Shown: in pieces, positions 1 to 10,380 of the stretch | Layout: each line of letters begins with the position of its first letter | Numbering within the stretch: position 1 is the stretch's first letter | From: Natrononativus amylolyticus | Lineage (GTDB): Archaea > Halobacteriota > Halobacteria > Halobacteriales > Natrialbaceae | Length of the DNA stretch: 64,000 bases | Direction of reading: 5' to 3' | NCBI RefSeq assembly: GCF_024362525.1 | Contig: NZ_CP101458.1 | Span: 2,232,001 to 2,296,000 of the forward strand | Program-made: the position numbers and the translations under genes | The notes under the pieces: model-generated | The model's input: the letters and a program-made list of their open reading frames with translations, nothing else | The model's database searches: none | Told to the model about the DNA's origin: nothing

Positions 1-1314
1 GACGTTCCCGGTCCGCGCTCGCGGGAACTGCTCGAGACCCAGCGGGAGATCGACAGCAGCGCGGTCGCCTACCCCGAGGACATCCCGATCGCCTTCGAGG
101 AGGGAAAGGGAGCGACGGTTCGGGACGTCGACGGCAACACCTACATCGACATGTTCGCCGGCATCGGCGTGCTCAACGTCGGTCGCGCGAACCCCTACGT
201 GCTCGAGGCCGTCCACGAGCAGGCCGACAAGCTCGTCCACACGGTCGACTTCCCGACCGAAGCGCGCCTCGAGTTGATCGAGAAACTCGACGAGATCGCT
301 CCCGACGAGCTCCGGGGGAACCAGAAGGTCGTCTTCGGCGGCCCAACCGGCAGCGACGCCATCGAGGCGTCGATCAAACTCGCGAAGTACAACACTGGCG
401 GCGATGGCCTGATCGCGTTCCGCGGGGCGTACCACGGCGCGACCACCGGCGCGATGAGCCTGACCTCGAACAAGGGGTTCAAGGAACGCTACACGCCGCT
501 GCTCCCCGAAGTCGTCCACGCGCCCTACCCCGATCCGTTCCGCCAGGAGAAGGCGCCACAGGAGGCCGTCGATCACGCCTTAGAGGAGGTCCAGGCGATC
601 GTCGAGGACCCCTACGGCGGGCTCGCGAACCCGGCGGGCATCTTCGTCGAACCGATCCAGGGCGAAGGCGGCGTGATCACCCCGCCGGAGGGGTTCCTCC
701 AGGGACTACGCGACATCGCCGACGACAACGGCCTTCCGCTCGTGTTCGACGAGATCCAGAGCGGACTCGGCCGCACCGGCCAGTGGTGGGCCAACGACTG
801 GGAGGGCGTCACGCCCGACGTGATGACCTCGGCGAAGGCGCTGGGCGGCGTGGGCTTCCCGTTGTCGGCGACGATCTACCACGAGGATCTCGACACCTGG
901 GGATCGGGCGACCACGCCGGCACCTACCGCGGTCACGTCGTCGCGATGCGAGCCGGCACCCGCGCCATCGAGTACATCCAGGACCACGACCTGCTGGCTC
1001 ACGCCCGCGAACTGGGCGAGTACATCCGAGATCGGCTCGAGGAGATCGCCGACGACAACGAGTTCCTCGGGGACGTCCGCGGTCGGGGGCTGTTCATCGG
1101 CGCTGAGTTCGTCGACGGCGGCGAACCCGCCCGCGACCTCGTCGACGAGATCCAGCAGTACTGCTTCGAACACGGCGTCCTCGTCTGGACGGCCGGCCGG
1201 CACGGCAACGTCCTCCGGCTACTGCCGCCGCTCGTACTCACCCGCGACCTCGCGGAGACGGCGCTGGACGTGATCGCCGACGGGATCGAACACGCCACCG
1301 CCGACGCGCGGTAA
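1..1314 (+). CDS. Class III PLP aminotransferase (5' end outside window)
   Basis: Fold-type I, class III aminotransferase (4-aminobutyrate/diaminobutyrate type) that moves a terminal amino group to 2-oxoglutarate using PLP. The frame is open from base 1, and the first residues read [14 protein letters not shown], so only a short N-terminus is missing. Visible motifs are the cofactor-binding [10 protein letters not shown], the aspartate motif [13 protein letters not shown] and the Schiff-base lysine in TSAKALGG (codon 835-837). In the ectoine pathway a class III transaminase (DoeD) converts diaminobutyrate to aspartate semialdehyde. The neighbouring amidohydrolases, transporter and DoeA-like gene make that role plausible here, but GABA or another omega-amino acid is equally possible from sequence alone. 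Followed by an M20 gene on the same strand after 188 nt. Confidence 0.9.
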   Translation, partial: DVPGPRSRELLETQREIDSSAVAYPEDIPIAFEEGKGATVRDVDGNTYIDMFAGIGVLNVGRANPYVLEAVHEQADKLVHTVDFPTEARLELIEKLDEIAPDELRGNQKVVFGGPTGSDAIEASIKLAKYNTGGDGLIAFRGAYHGATTGAMSLTSNKGFKERYTPLLPEVVHAPYPDPFRQEKAPQEAVDHALEEVQAIVEDPYGGLANPAGIFVEPIQGEGGVITPPEGFLQGLRDIADDNGLPLVFDEIQSGLGRTGQWWANDWEGVTPDVMTSAKALGGVGFPLSATIYHEDLDTWGSGDHAGTYRGHVVAMRAGTRAIEYIQDHDLLAHARELGEYIRDRLEEIADDNEFLGDVRGRGLFIGAEFVDGGEPARDLVDEIQQYCFEHGVLVWTAGRHGNVLRLLPPLVLTRDLAETALDVIADGIEHATADAR

Positions 1315-1502
1315 CCCACCCGTGCGCTCGAGTCGATCCGCGTCCGAAAATACGCCGAGTGCGCCCCTCCCGTAATCGGAGTCGGCGACGCGACATCGCC
1401 GCTCCGCGCTCGCGTTTTCGAACCGATGCGGACGGCGGTTTCGTCGGCCGTTCAGCGATGTCTGTGACATTAAGTAGTTCCGCTTCGTAGCCTCGGGAAA
1501 CC

Positions 1503-2783
1503 ATGTCTCGCGACGTACGATCCCGGCTGGCGGGGTTACGACGTGACTTCCACCGCCACCCCGAACCGGGCTGGTGTGAGTTCCGGACGACCGCCCGGAT
1601 CGTCGACGAACTCGAGCGGATCGGCGTCGACGAGCTGTACGTCGGCCGCGAGGCCCTCTCCTCGGCCCACCGGATGGCGGTTCCACCGGAGTCGGAGCTC
1701 GTACCGTGGCTCGATCGCGCCCGCGAGGCGGGCGTTCGCGCCGACGTACTCGAGCGAACCGCCGACGGCCACACGGGGGCGGTCGCCGTCCTCGAGCGCG
1801 GCGAGGGGCCGACGGTCGGCCTCCGTGTCGACATGGACGGCATCTCGCTCCGGGAGTCGACCGAGGCCGGCCACCGACCCGCAGACGAGGGGTTTCGCTC
1901 CGAACACGACGGGTACATGCACGCCTGCGGCCACGACGCCCACGCGACGATCGCGCTCGGCGTTCTGGAGGCGGTGAAAGAAGGCGAGTTCGCGGGCACG
2001 TTCAAGGCGTTCTTCCAGCCGGCCGAGGAGATGTCCGGGGGCGGGAAGCCGATGGCCGAGAGCGGCCACGTCGACGACGTCGACTACCTGTTCGCCGTAC
2101 ACCTCGGCCTCGAGAACCCGACCGGAACGGTCGTCGCGGGCGTCGAGAAGCCGCTGGCGATGGCCCACCTGACCGCGACGTTCGAGGAGGCGAGCGCCCA
2201 CGCCGGGAAGGCGCCCGACGGGGGCGCGAACGCGATGCAGGCGATGACGACCGCGGTCCAGAACGCCTACGCGATCCCCCGCCACAGCGAGGGGATGACC
2301 CGGGTGAACTTCGGGCGCGTCGAGGGCGGCACCGCGAGCAACGTCATCGCCGAGGAGATCACCCTCGAGGGCGAGGTTCGCGGGGAGACGACGGCGCTCA
2401 TGGAGTACACTCGGACGGAACTCGAGCGGGTGCTGTACGCCGCCGCGGAGATGCACGACTGCGACGTCACCCCCCGGGTCGTCAGCGAGTCGCCGCGAAC
2501 GGACAGCGACGCCCGCCTCCGCGATTTCGTCGGGGAGGTCGCGGCGACCGTTCCGGGCGTCGAGCGCGTCGTGCCAACCGCCGACTTCGGGGCGAGCGAG
2601 GACGCGACCTACCTGATGGAGCGCGTCCAGCGAAACGGTGGACTCGCGACGTACCTGCTCGTCGGCACCGACCACCCGACGAGCCACCACACGCCGACGT
2701 TCGATATCGACGACCGCAGCCTCGAGATCGGCGTCGACGTGCTGACTGACAGCGTCATCGCGCTCTCACAGCGCCGGCCGTAA
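1503..2783 (+). CDS. M20-family amidohydrolase, AbgA-like (paralogue 1)
   Basis: 426-aa cytosolic metallo-amidohydrolase. The family removes N-acyl or amide groups from amino-acid derivatives with two metal ions. It carries HACGHDAH (residues 140-147) and the general-base pair QPAEE (about 174-178). The N-terminus FHRHPEPGWCEF is typical of the AbgA/aminobenzoyl-glutamate hydrolase branch. Start chosen at ATG 1503, with an AT-rich box (acattaagtag, about 1475-1485) 27 nt before it, as expected for a leaderless haloarchaeal message. A close paralogue lies at 8898-10250. Given the DoeA-like gene nearby, N-acetyl-diaminobutyrate is my inferred substrate; the sequence itself supports only amidohydrolase. 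Confidence 0.9.
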   Translation: MSRDVRSRLAGLRRDFHRHPEPGWCEFRTTARIVDELERIGVDELYVGREALSSAHRMAVPPESELVPWLDRAREAGVRADVLERTADGHTGAVAVLERGEGPTVGLRVDMDGISLRESTEAGHRPADEGFRSEHDGYMHACGHDAHATIALGVLEAVKEGEFAGTFKAFFQPAEEMSGGGKPMAESGHVDDVDYLFAVHLGLENPTGTVVAGVEKPLAMAHLTATFEEASAHAGKAPDGGANAMQAMTTAVQNAYAIPRHSEGMTRVNFGRVEGGTASNVIAEEITLEGEVRGETTALMEYTRTELERVLYAAAEMHDCDVTPRVVSESPRTDSDARLRDFVGEVAATVPGVERVVPTADFGASEDATYLMERVQRNGGLATYLLVGTDHPTSHHTPTFDIDDRSLEIGVDVLTDSVIALSQRRP

Positions 2784-2799
2784 CCGGCGCGGACGAACA

Positions 2800-2812
2800 T
2801 ACAGTAACTGTA
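2800..2812. promoter_or_regulatory. Palindrome TACAG-TAA-CTGTA downstream of M20 gene
   Basis: Perfect 13-nt palindrome 17 nt after the M20 stop. The 12-mer AACTGTAGACGA that begins in its right arm is repeated about 37 nt downstream. It resembles, but does not match, the TACACA-ATC-TGTGTA boxes of the cluster. No function shown. Confidence 0.3.
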
Positions 2813-2925
2813 GACGACGCGAGCGAGCGGCGGGAAACGGAAACTGTAGACGAGCGCGGTGGACCTGCAAGGCGGTGAACGCCGTCCCGAACTCCGTATT
2901 CGAAACCGGCGGCGCGTACGCGGCG

Positions 2926-2952
2926 GCGGTGACCCGAAGTGTGGGTCACCGC
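2926..2952 (+). terminator. Strong stem-loop (10-bp stem, 7-nt loop)
   Basis: GCGGTGACCC at 2926-2935 is the exact reverse complement of GGGTCACCGC at 2943-2952. It lies between the M20 gene and the gene starting at 3023. Archaeal termination normally relies on T-tracts, and none follows, so this may instead be a 3'-end processing hairpin or a DNA operator. Confidence 0.4.
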
Positions 2953-3022
2953 CTCGAGTGGTCCCTCAATCGATCTCTCGGCGAACCCAAAGGTTAATTC
3001 GCTCAATAACCGTCTTTCGTGT

Positions 3023-3670
3023 ATGGAACAGGAGGACACGCCCGAATCACTTCGGATGGCCGCCGACTCGGATCGGCCCCGCGGAATCCTCACGCCCTCC
3101 GACCGCGACTTTCTGCTGGGTCGCAAAACCGACTACACGGAGCACTCGAAAAAGCAGAAGCGAAACCGCATTCGCCGGCGAGTGCGGAACGCGATCCTCG
3201 ACTTCAGCCTCCTCTTCGAGTATCTGGAAGAGCGCGACCGGAAGACGGTGTTCGACCCCGATACGGAGGACCGCGACGCCTACACCCAGGGAATCACGGA
3301 CATGCTCGCGTTCTTGCACCTCGGCACGATGGGGTATCACACGCCGTTCAAGGACATGCTCTCGGAGGGCGTCGGCAAGGCAGAACAGCGCCTGGCCGGC
3401 TCGAACTACCGGATGGTGACCGTCGAGTTCAACGTCGAGCCCGTCGGCCAGATCGACGTCGACGCGGTCATCGAAAAGCTCGAGAACGAGGAGTTCGCCC
3501 AGCTCACCGACGAGGAGCTTCGGGCGTACGTTCGGTTGTTGACGATGTCCGAGGCGTTCGCTCCGGAAGCGACCCGCGAGACGATCGAAGAGCGGGTCGA
3601 CGAGTTCGCAGACCAGGTGACCGAGAGCGCCGACGCCCGCGAGCGAAAGCTCGAGGAACTGACCAACTGA
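3023..3670 (+). CDS. Conserved haloarchaeal protein of unknown function
   Basis: 215-aa soluble, highly charged protein. The start at ATG 3023 is preferred over an in-frame upstream ATG at 2939 because an AT-rich TATA-like stretch (ggttaattcg, about 2992) lies about 30 nt before it and the upstream extension has no acidic haloarchaeal character. The N-terminal half has a basic segment (HSKKQKRNRIRRRVRNAI, about 44-61) followed by a helical FSLLFEYLEERD. The C-terminal half is acidic and probably coiled. No catalytic motif or membrane segment is seen. It sits between the M20 gene and the BCCT transporter with its own promoter, so it need not belong to the catabolic cluster. Confidence 0.75.
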   Translation: MEQEDTPESLRMAADSDRPRGILTPSDRDFLLGRKTDYTEHSKKQKRNRIRRRVRNAILDFSLLFEYLEERDRKTVFDPDTEDRDAYTQGITDMLAFLHLGTMGYHTPFKDMLSEGVGKAEQRLAGSNYRMVTVEFNVEPVGQIDVDAVIEKLENEEFAQLTDEELRAYVRLLTMSEAFAPEATRETIEERVDEFADQVTESADARERKLEELTN

Positions 3671-3973
3671 CCGATCGCGCCTCCGTCCGGTGCCCGACCG
3701 GCCTGGGTAATCCCACGTTTGCTCACCGATTCGGGAGTCAGTTTCGTCGTATTTCAGTAACTGACGGAAGTATTGAGAGATGCGCGTTCTGATGTGTTAC
3801 CGAGACGAAGCGAGTGAGTAAACGTAATCTGTGTATGGCGAGTACGAAAAGGAAATGTTTATGCGAGAGACTGACAACCGGTTCGGTATGCCATCGCGAC
3901 GCATGGCGATCGTGGAGCGGAGTAGGTGTCGACCACCGGCGAACCGCTGTCCGCCCACCGGGGGTGACACGCC
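3671..3973. other. Intergenic leader of the BCCT transporter gene
   Basis: 303 nt without a convincing gene. It holds the operator-like box at 3821-3835, a TATA-like sequence (atgtttatgcg, 3853-3863) and then about 110 nt up to the GTG start of the transporter, implying an untranslated leader. A reading frame opening with ATG at 3835 runs in a frame inconsistent with the transporter and looks non-coding. Confidence 0.6.
3821..3835. promoter_or_regulatory. Operator-like box upstream of BCCT gene
   Basis: The right half ATC-TGTGTA matches the boxes at 5694-5708 and 10284-10298. The 14-mer TAATCTGTGTATGG (3825-3838) is identical to that at 5698-5711. The left arm is degenerate (AACGTA). It lies just upstream of the TATA-like atgtttatgcg, a place suited to activation. 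Confidence 0.5.
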
Positions 3974-5644
3974 GTGACAGACGGGGGGGACGGGACGATC
4001 GGCAGGTTCCTCGAGGAACTGGACCTGGTCGTCTTCGCTTTCGGTGCGCTGTTGTCGGTTGGGGTGATCGTCGCGTTCTTCGTCGATCGGAGCTTCGTCG
4101 AGAGCAGGATCGACCTGATTCACGGCGAGATGCTCAGCTACCTGAGCTGGGCGCTGCTGGTGATCGTGTTCCTCGTCGTCGTCTTCCTGCTGTTTCTGAT
4201 CGTCGGGCCGTGGGGGAAGATCAGACTCGGCGAGGAGGAGCCCGAGTACAGCTTCTTCTCGTTTTTCGCGATGCTGTACTCCGCGGGGTTCGCCGCCGGC
4301 GTCGTCTTCTGGGGGCCGACGGAGGGGCTGTTCTACTACGACGATCCGAACCCCCTGTTCGGCGTCGAAGGCGGGACGAGCGAGGCCGTTCCACTGGCGA
4401 TCCAGCAGACGCTGTTCCACTGGGCGCTGCCCCAGCTGGCGGTGTTCACCATCATGGGGATCGCCATCGGCTACTTCGCGTACAACTACGAGGGGGTGCC
4501 CCTGCGCGTCTCCTCGGCGCTCACGCCGCTCATCGGAAAGGACAACCTCGACGGACCGTTCGCGAAGCTCATCGACATCCTCGCAGTGTTCGCGACGATC
4601 GGCGGCGTCGCGACCTCGCTCGGGTTCATCGGCAGCCAGTTCGTCACCGGCCTCGATTACCAGTGGGGTCTCGACTTCGGTGACACCGGAATCCTCCTCG
4701 TCGTGACGACGATGACGGTGCTGTTTACGATTTCGATGGTTCTGGGGATCGACCGCGGCATCCGGCGGCTCTCGAACTTCAACATGGGGCTGTTCGCCCT
4801 GCTCACGCTCGCGACGTTCATCGTCGGTCCGACGATGTTCCTCGTGCTGGTCGGCGCACAGGCGATGGGTGGGATGATCAGCGACTTCGTCGCGATGAGC
4901 CTCTACACCGGTGCTGGCGAGGGCGGCACCGGCTGGGTCGAAGACTGGACGGTCTTCTACTGGGCGTGGGCGCTCTCGTGGTCGCCGTTCGCCGGGCTGT
5001 TCATCGCCCGCATCTCCAAGGGCCGCACCGTCCGAGAGGTCGCCTTTACGGGCATCGTGGCGACGTCCGCCGCGACGATTCCGTGGTTCACGTTCGTCGG
5101 CGGCACCGCCGTCTGGGCACAGCACACCGGCGCCGCGGACTTCGGTGAGGTGCTGGCGGGCGACGCCGGAGCGGAGGTCTCCGGGTTCATCCTCTTCGAG
5201 GCGCTCACGTTTTCGATGGACCTCGGCGTGACCGAGATCACCGTGCCCGTCGGCTCGGCGTTGATCCTCGCATTCATGATCCTCGTGACGACGTTCTTCG
5301 TCACGTCGGCGGACTCCTCGACGCTCGCCGTTTCGATGATGACCACCGGCGGGAAGGCCCAGCCCTCGACGATCAACCGGCTCTTCTGGGGGATCGTCCT
5401 CGGGCTGACGGCCGCGATCCTGATGATCCTCGGCGGCGACGCCGGCGCCGGCGCCCTCGAGCAGGCGGTCGTCATCACCGGCGCGCCGTTCGCGTTCGTC
5501 TGCTTCCTCGCGCTGGTGTCGCTGATCAAAGACTTCAGCGGCAGTCAGGGTCGCCTGTTGCTCCAGGAGCGGACGGTGCTCTTCGGCTCGAGTTCGTCGA
5601 AATCCGACGACTCCACCGCGACGGCCGATCCGACAGACGACTAA
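3974..5644 (+). CDS. BCCT-family transporter (betaine/carnitine/choline/ectoine type)
   Basis: 556-aa integral membrane transporter with about 12 predicted transmembrane helices. The BCCT signature FYWAWALSWSPFAGLFIARIS is at about residues 327-347. Family members import zwitterionic compatible solutes such as glycine betaine, choline, carnitine or ectoine with Na+ or H+. The tail is short, acidic and serine-rich, without a long osmosensory extension. The start is GTG 3974, since no in-frame ATG precedes the first hydrophobic helix (DLVVFAFGALLSVGVIVAFFV). Its place inside a cluster with a DoeA-like hydrolase and a shared operator-like box suggests that ectoine or hydroxyectoine is imported as nutrient rather than as osmoprotectant. 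Confidence 0.92.
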   Translation: MTDGGDGTIGRFLEELDLVVFAFGALLSVGVIVAFFVDRSFVESRIDLIHGEMLSYLSWALLVIVFLVVVFLLFLIVGPWGKIRLGEEEPEYSFFSFFAMLYSAGFAAGVVFWGPTEGLFYYDDPNPLFGVEGGTSEAVPLAIQQTLFHWALPQLAVFTIMGIAIGYFAYNYEGVPLRVSSALTPLIGKDNLDGPFAKLIDILAVFATIGGVATSLGFIGSQFVTGLDYQWGLDFGDTGILLVVTTMTVLFTISMVLGIDRGIRRLSNFNMGLFALLTLATFIVGPTMFLVLVGAQAMGGMISDFVAMSLYTGAGEGGTGWVEDWTVFYWAWALSWSPFAGLFIARISKGRTVREVAFTGIVATSAATIPWFTFVGGTAVWAQHTGAADFGEVLAGDAGAEVSGFILFEALTFSMDLGVTEITVPVGSALILAFMILVTTFFVTSADSSTLAVSMMTTGGKAQPSTINRLFWGIVLGLTAAILMILGGDAGAGALEQAVVITGAPFAFVCFLALVSLIKDFSGSQGRLLLQERTVLFGSSSSKSDDSTATADPTDD

Positions 5645-5693
5645 CGACCGCGCATCGCACCGGAATTCATAACAACATTTAATGGACGGCGTA

Positions 5694-5708
5694 TACATAA
5701 TCTGTGTA
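5694..5708. promoter_or_regulatory. Operator-like palindrome overlapping the start of the second aminotransferase
   Basis: TACATA-ATC-TGTGTA, one mismatch from a perfect 6-3-6 palindrome. A TATA-like CATTTAATGG lies at 5676-5685, so transcription should start at about the ATG (5708). The box fills the space between TATA and start, as expected for repression by occlusion. Confidence 0.6.
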
Positions 5709-7069
5709 TGGACAGGGACACCGCCGAACCGGAGGTAGACGTGTTCCCCGGGCCGAACGCCCAGCGATGGGTCGAGTTCCACGGGTCGAACGCGGCCCCG
5801 AGCGAGTACTCCCACGAGTTCGTCTGGGACGTCACCCGCGAGGCCGACGGACCGTTCGTCACGGACGTCGACGGCAACGTTCTGCTCGACTTCACCTGCC
5901 ACATCGGGGCGGCGCCGCTCGGCTACAACAACGAGAAGCTCCTCGAGAAACTCGAGGCGTTCGACCTCGTCGAGCCGATGAAGATCGCCGGCCAGGACAT
6001 GTACTTCGGGGCCGGCCCCACCCCCGAGGAGTCGGCGGTGCCCGGCTCGAGTCACCTGATGGAGAAACTGGTCGAGGTCTCGAGTCAGTACGGGATGGAC
6101 ACCGTCTTCCTCTCGAACTCCGGCGCCGAGGCCGTCGAGAACGCGATGAAGATCACGAACGACTACCGCGCGCCAGCGAAGTACGGCGTCGCCTTCGCCG
6201 GCAGCTTCCACGGGCGCACCGTCGGCACCCTCTCGGTGACGAAGTCGAAGGAGATCTACACCCGCCACTACCCCCAGATCGACGGCATCGAGACGGTGCC
6301 CTTTTGTGCCGACCGGGGCTGTGACGCGGGCAGTTGCGACTGCGGCTTCTTCGCCGGCGGCGGTTCGCAGCTGCGGAACTCGCTGTCGCCAGAGGGCGGC
6401 CACCTCAACCCCGAGGAGATCGCCTTCCTGATCCTCGAGCCGATCCAGGGCGTCGGCGGCTACCGCTTCCCCAGCGAGGCGTTCATGCAGGAAGTGGCGG
6501 ACGTCACAAGCGAGTACGACATCCCGCTCGTCGTCGACGAGATCCAGTCGGGCATCGGCCGCACCGGCGAGATCTGGGCCTCGGACCACTACGCGATCGA
6601 ACCCGACGTCATCTCGGCCGCGAAGGCGCTGCGCGTCGGCGCGACCATCTCCCGGTCGGAGATCTTCCCGAGCGAGAAGAACCGGCTGGGCTCGACGTTC
6701 GGCGGCGGCGACCTGCTCGGCTCGATGATGGGCGCGCTCACCCTCGAGGCCATCGAGGAGTACGATTTGCTCGAAAACGCCACCGAGCGCGGCGAGCAGG
6801 CGAAGGAACTGCTCCGCGACGACACACCGGATCACGTCGTCGACGTCCGCGGGAAGGGTCTGATGCTCGCCGTCGAGTTCGACACGCCGGAGCGTCGAAA
6901 CGACGTCGTGAAGGAGTCGCTCGAGCGCGGCCTCCTGACGCTCGGCTGCGGCAAGAAGACGATCCGGCTGCTCCCGCCGCTGGACTCGAGCGAACGCGAG
7001 ATCGAGCTGGGCATCGGAATCTTCTGCAAGGCCGTCGAGGCGGTCGGCTCGAGCGCGAAAACGGCGTAA
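5708..7069 (+). CDS. Class III PLP aminotransferase with an unusual cysteine cluster
   Basis: 453-aa class III aminotransferase (GABA/diaminobutyrate-type). It has the substrate and cofactor motifs FLSNSGAEAVENAMK, LVVDEIQSGIGRTG and Schiff-base Lys306 (SAAKALRVG). Between the SFHGRT motif and the aspartate motif it carries Cys200, Cys205, Cys210 and Cys212 (C-x4-C-x4-C-x-C), which could bind zinc or an Fe-S cluster. Mammalian GABA transaminase is known to hold a [2Fe-2S] cluster, but at a different, simpler motif. Probably leaderless from ATG 5708. Only 63 nt separate it from the transporter, yet it has its own promoter and operator-like box. Likely role: transamination of diaminobutyrate or a related omega-amino acid from ectoine breakdown. 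Confidence 0.9.
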   Translation: MDRDTAEPEVDVFPGPNAQRWVEFHGSNAAPSEYSHEFVWDVTREADGPFVTDVDGNVLLDFTCHIGAAPLGYNNEKLLEKLEAFDLVEPMKIAGQDMYFGAGPTPEESAVPGSSHLMEKLVEVSSQYGMDTVFLSNSGAEAVENAMKITNDYRAPAKYGVAFAGSFHGRTVGTLSVTKSKEIYTRHYPQIDGIETVPFCADRGCDAGSCDCGFFAGGGSQLRNSLSPEGGHLNPEEIAFLILEPIQGVGGYRFPSEAFMQEVADVTSEYDIPLVVDEIQSGIGRTGEIWASDHYAIEPDVISAAKALRVGATISRSEIFPSEKNRLGSTFGGGDLLGSMMGALTLEAIEEYDLLENATERGEQAKELLRDDTPDHVVDVRGKGLMLAVEFDTPERRNDVVKESLERGLLTLGCGKKTIRLLPPLDSSEREIELGIGIFCKAVEAVGSSAKTA

Positions 7070-7078
7070 TCGAGAGTT

Positions 7079-7489
7079 CTACGCGGTGTCCTCGAGTTGA
7101 GCCATGAGCGTTCGTGAGTCGAAGTAGGCCCAGTTCTCCTGGATTTTCCCCTCCGAAATCACCGTTTTCGACATCCCTGCGAACGCCACTTCACGCCCGG
7201 TCGGCGGGATACCCTGCCACTCCCCCCTGTGTGTGCCCGTCACCGTCCACTCCCACATGACGATGTCGTCGTCAGCGAGCATATCGTCCACCGTTAATTC
7301 GAAGTCGGGGAACGCCGCCTCCTGTTCGCGCTGCATAGCTTCCGCTGCGTCGCGGCCACGGACTTCGTCGATCGGCAGATGAAACGTGAACGTATCGGAC
7401 AGCACGTCCAGCTTTGAAAGGTCCCCGTTCCGCAAGTCAACGTAGTCACTCATGAGTCGGTCCACATCCGGTGTCGTTGCTTCTGGCAT
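7079..7489 (-). CDS. SnoaL-like (NTF2-fold) protein
   Basis: 136-aa small protein of the SnoaL/ester-cyclase-like NTF2 superfamily. The pattern is an N-terminal helix, FHLPIDEVRGRDA, FELTVDDMLADDD, WEWTVTGTHRGEWQGIPPTGR, and a closing WAYFDS strand. The segment HRGEWQGIPPTGREV is characteristic of the SnoaL-like polyketide-cyclase group. No specific reaction can be assigned. It is convergent with the upstream aminotransferase (10 nt between stops) and its codon use is slightly less GC-biased than its neighbours. It may be a bystander in the ectoine cluster. Confidence 0.8.
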   Translation of the reverse strand: MPEATTPDVDRLMSDYVDLRNGDLSKLDVLSDTFTFHLPIDEVRGRDAAEAMQREQEAAFPDFELTVDDMLADDDIVMWEWTVTGTHRGEWQGIPPTGREVAFAGMSKTVISEGKIQENWAYFDSRTLMAQLEDTA

Positions 7490-7653
7490 GGCTGGTCACC
7501 TTCCTCATCGGTGAGCGTCTGTCGATACTGGCCCCGTTCGTCCGCGCTGGTACGCCGAAGGACGCTCACGGACGATACGCCATGAGGTGTGTTAGCTATT
7601 TTCATTCCCGAACGGGAGGGTTCCCTCCGACGGGACGCGAGGTGCGACCCGTT

Positions 7654-8897
<1,244 letters not shown>

Positions 8898-8901
<4 letters not shown>

Positions 8902-10250
8902 TCGTCGTCCTCTACCTGCGGTACCGGGTGACGGCGCTCGAGTTCCCGGATCGTCTCGACGAGGACGGCCACGCCGTGGTCCAGACTGCGCTCATCGACG
9001 TCGAACGTGGGCGTGTGATGGCTCGTCGGGTGGTCGGTGCCCACGATCAGGTACGTCGCGAGCCCGCCTTCCTCCTGCACCCGTTCCATCAGGTACGTCG
9101 CGTCCTCGCTCGCCCCGAAGTCCGCCGCCGGGAGCACCCGCTCGATCCCGTCGACCTCGCTCGCCACCTCGCTGACCAGCGCCTGCAGTTCGGGGTCGCT
9201 GTCGGCTCGCGGCGACTCGCTGACGACCTCGACGTCGGCCCGACAGCCGTGGATCGACGCCGCGCCCTCCACTGCCCGCTCGAGACGTCTCTTCATGTAC
9301 TCCATCAGCGCCGTCGTCTCCCCGCGGACCTCCGCCTCCATGCGAGCGCGTTCGGCGATCACGTTGCTCGTCGTTCCCGCCTTCGCCCGGCCGACGTTCA
9401 CCCGGGTCATCCCCCCGCTGTGGCGGGGAATACCGTATATGCTCTCGATCGCCGCACCCATGGCGTGCATCGCGTTGTCGCCCCGCTCCGGGGACTGTCC
9501 GGCGTGGGCGGAGTTTCCCTCGATCGTGACGTCGAGGTGGGCCATCGCCAGCGGCTTCTCGATTCCGGCGACGACCTCGCCGGTGGGGTGGTCGAGGCCG
9601 ACGTGAACCGCGAGCAGGTAGTCGAGATCCGCGGCGAACTCGCTTCTCGCCATCGGGCAGCCGCCGCCGCCGCTCTCCTCGGCCGGCTGGAAGAAGACGA
9701 CCAATCGCCCGGAAAAGTCACCGTCGGAACTCCGTTCCGACGAGGATCGCGATCCGTCGGATCGCTCACCGCTCTCGGCGATCGTCTCGAGCGCTGCCAG
9801 CCCCCAGGCCATGTGGACGTCGTGGCCGCAGGCGTGCATCGTCCCGTCGATATCGGAGCGAAAGCCCTCCGCGGCGGGGACGTGGTCGTCGTCGGTCGAC
9901 TCCTCGACGAACAGCCCGTCGATGTCGACGCGCAGCCCGATCGCGGGACCCTCGCCGCGCTCGAGGACGGCGACCGCGCCCGTGTTACCGCCGGCCATCC
10001 GCTCGAGGAGGTCCGGATCGGCGCCGCGCTCGCGGGCGCGCTCGAGCCAGGGCTCGAGTTCCCCGTCGGGAACGGCCATCCGGTCGGCGGGGTCGTAGGC
10101 GTCGGGTCCGACGGCGAGTTCGTCGACGTCGATGGTCCGAAGCTCCTCGACGACCCGGGCGGTCGTGTAGAATTCGCGCCACGCGGGTTCGGGGTGGCGG
10201 TGGAGGCTCCGTCTGAGGGAGACGAGGCGGTCCCGTATCGGCTCGTTCAT
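8898..10250 (-). CDS. M20-family amidohydrolase, AbgA-like (paralogue 2)
   Basis: 450-aa paralogue of the gene at 1503-2783, with the same N-terminal FHRHPEP-type motif, HACGHDVH (residues 139-146) and a QPAEESGGGG general-base segment. It has a serine/arginine-rich insertion of about 20 residues (around 158-178, GERSDGSRSSSERSSDG) that paralogue 1 lacks. Leaderless start at 10250, with TATA-like GTGTATAAC (minus strand, about 10279-10287) overlapping the operator at 10284-10298. First gene of an operon with the PLP lyase. Inferred substrate is an N-acyl diaminobutyrate or its hydroxy form; only amidohydrolase is certain. Confidence 0.9.
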
Positions 10251-10283
10251 GCGAGTTGCTGACGCGTCCCAGGGACTTAGTTA

Positions 10284-10313
10284 TACACAATCTGTGTGTA
10301 TGTCGGGTACACA
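10284..10313. promoter_or_regulatory. Divergent promoter/operator with three TACACA half-sites
   Basis: TACACA-ATC-TGTGTG (10284-10298, one mismatch from a perfect palindrome) overlaps TGTGTA-7nt-TACACA (10295-10313, perfect arms). The left part overlaps the TATA box of the leftward M20-lyase operon. The right part (tacacaaaaaggataag) precedes the rightward dehydrogenase gene. This is the best-formed member of the operator family in the cluster. Confidence 0.65.
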
Positions 10314-10380
10314 AAAAGGATAAGAGACGCGGTGACAATCGTACAACGACGAACAGCGTCTCCGCGACGCGGAATCCACA

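Noticed and set aside
3797-6835. Very long minus-strand open frame opposite the BCCT and aminotransferase genes
   Set aside because: It is antisense to two well-supported genes, has an Arg/Asp/Glu/His-rich low-complexity product and no domain. GC-rich codon bias removes stops in such shadow frames.
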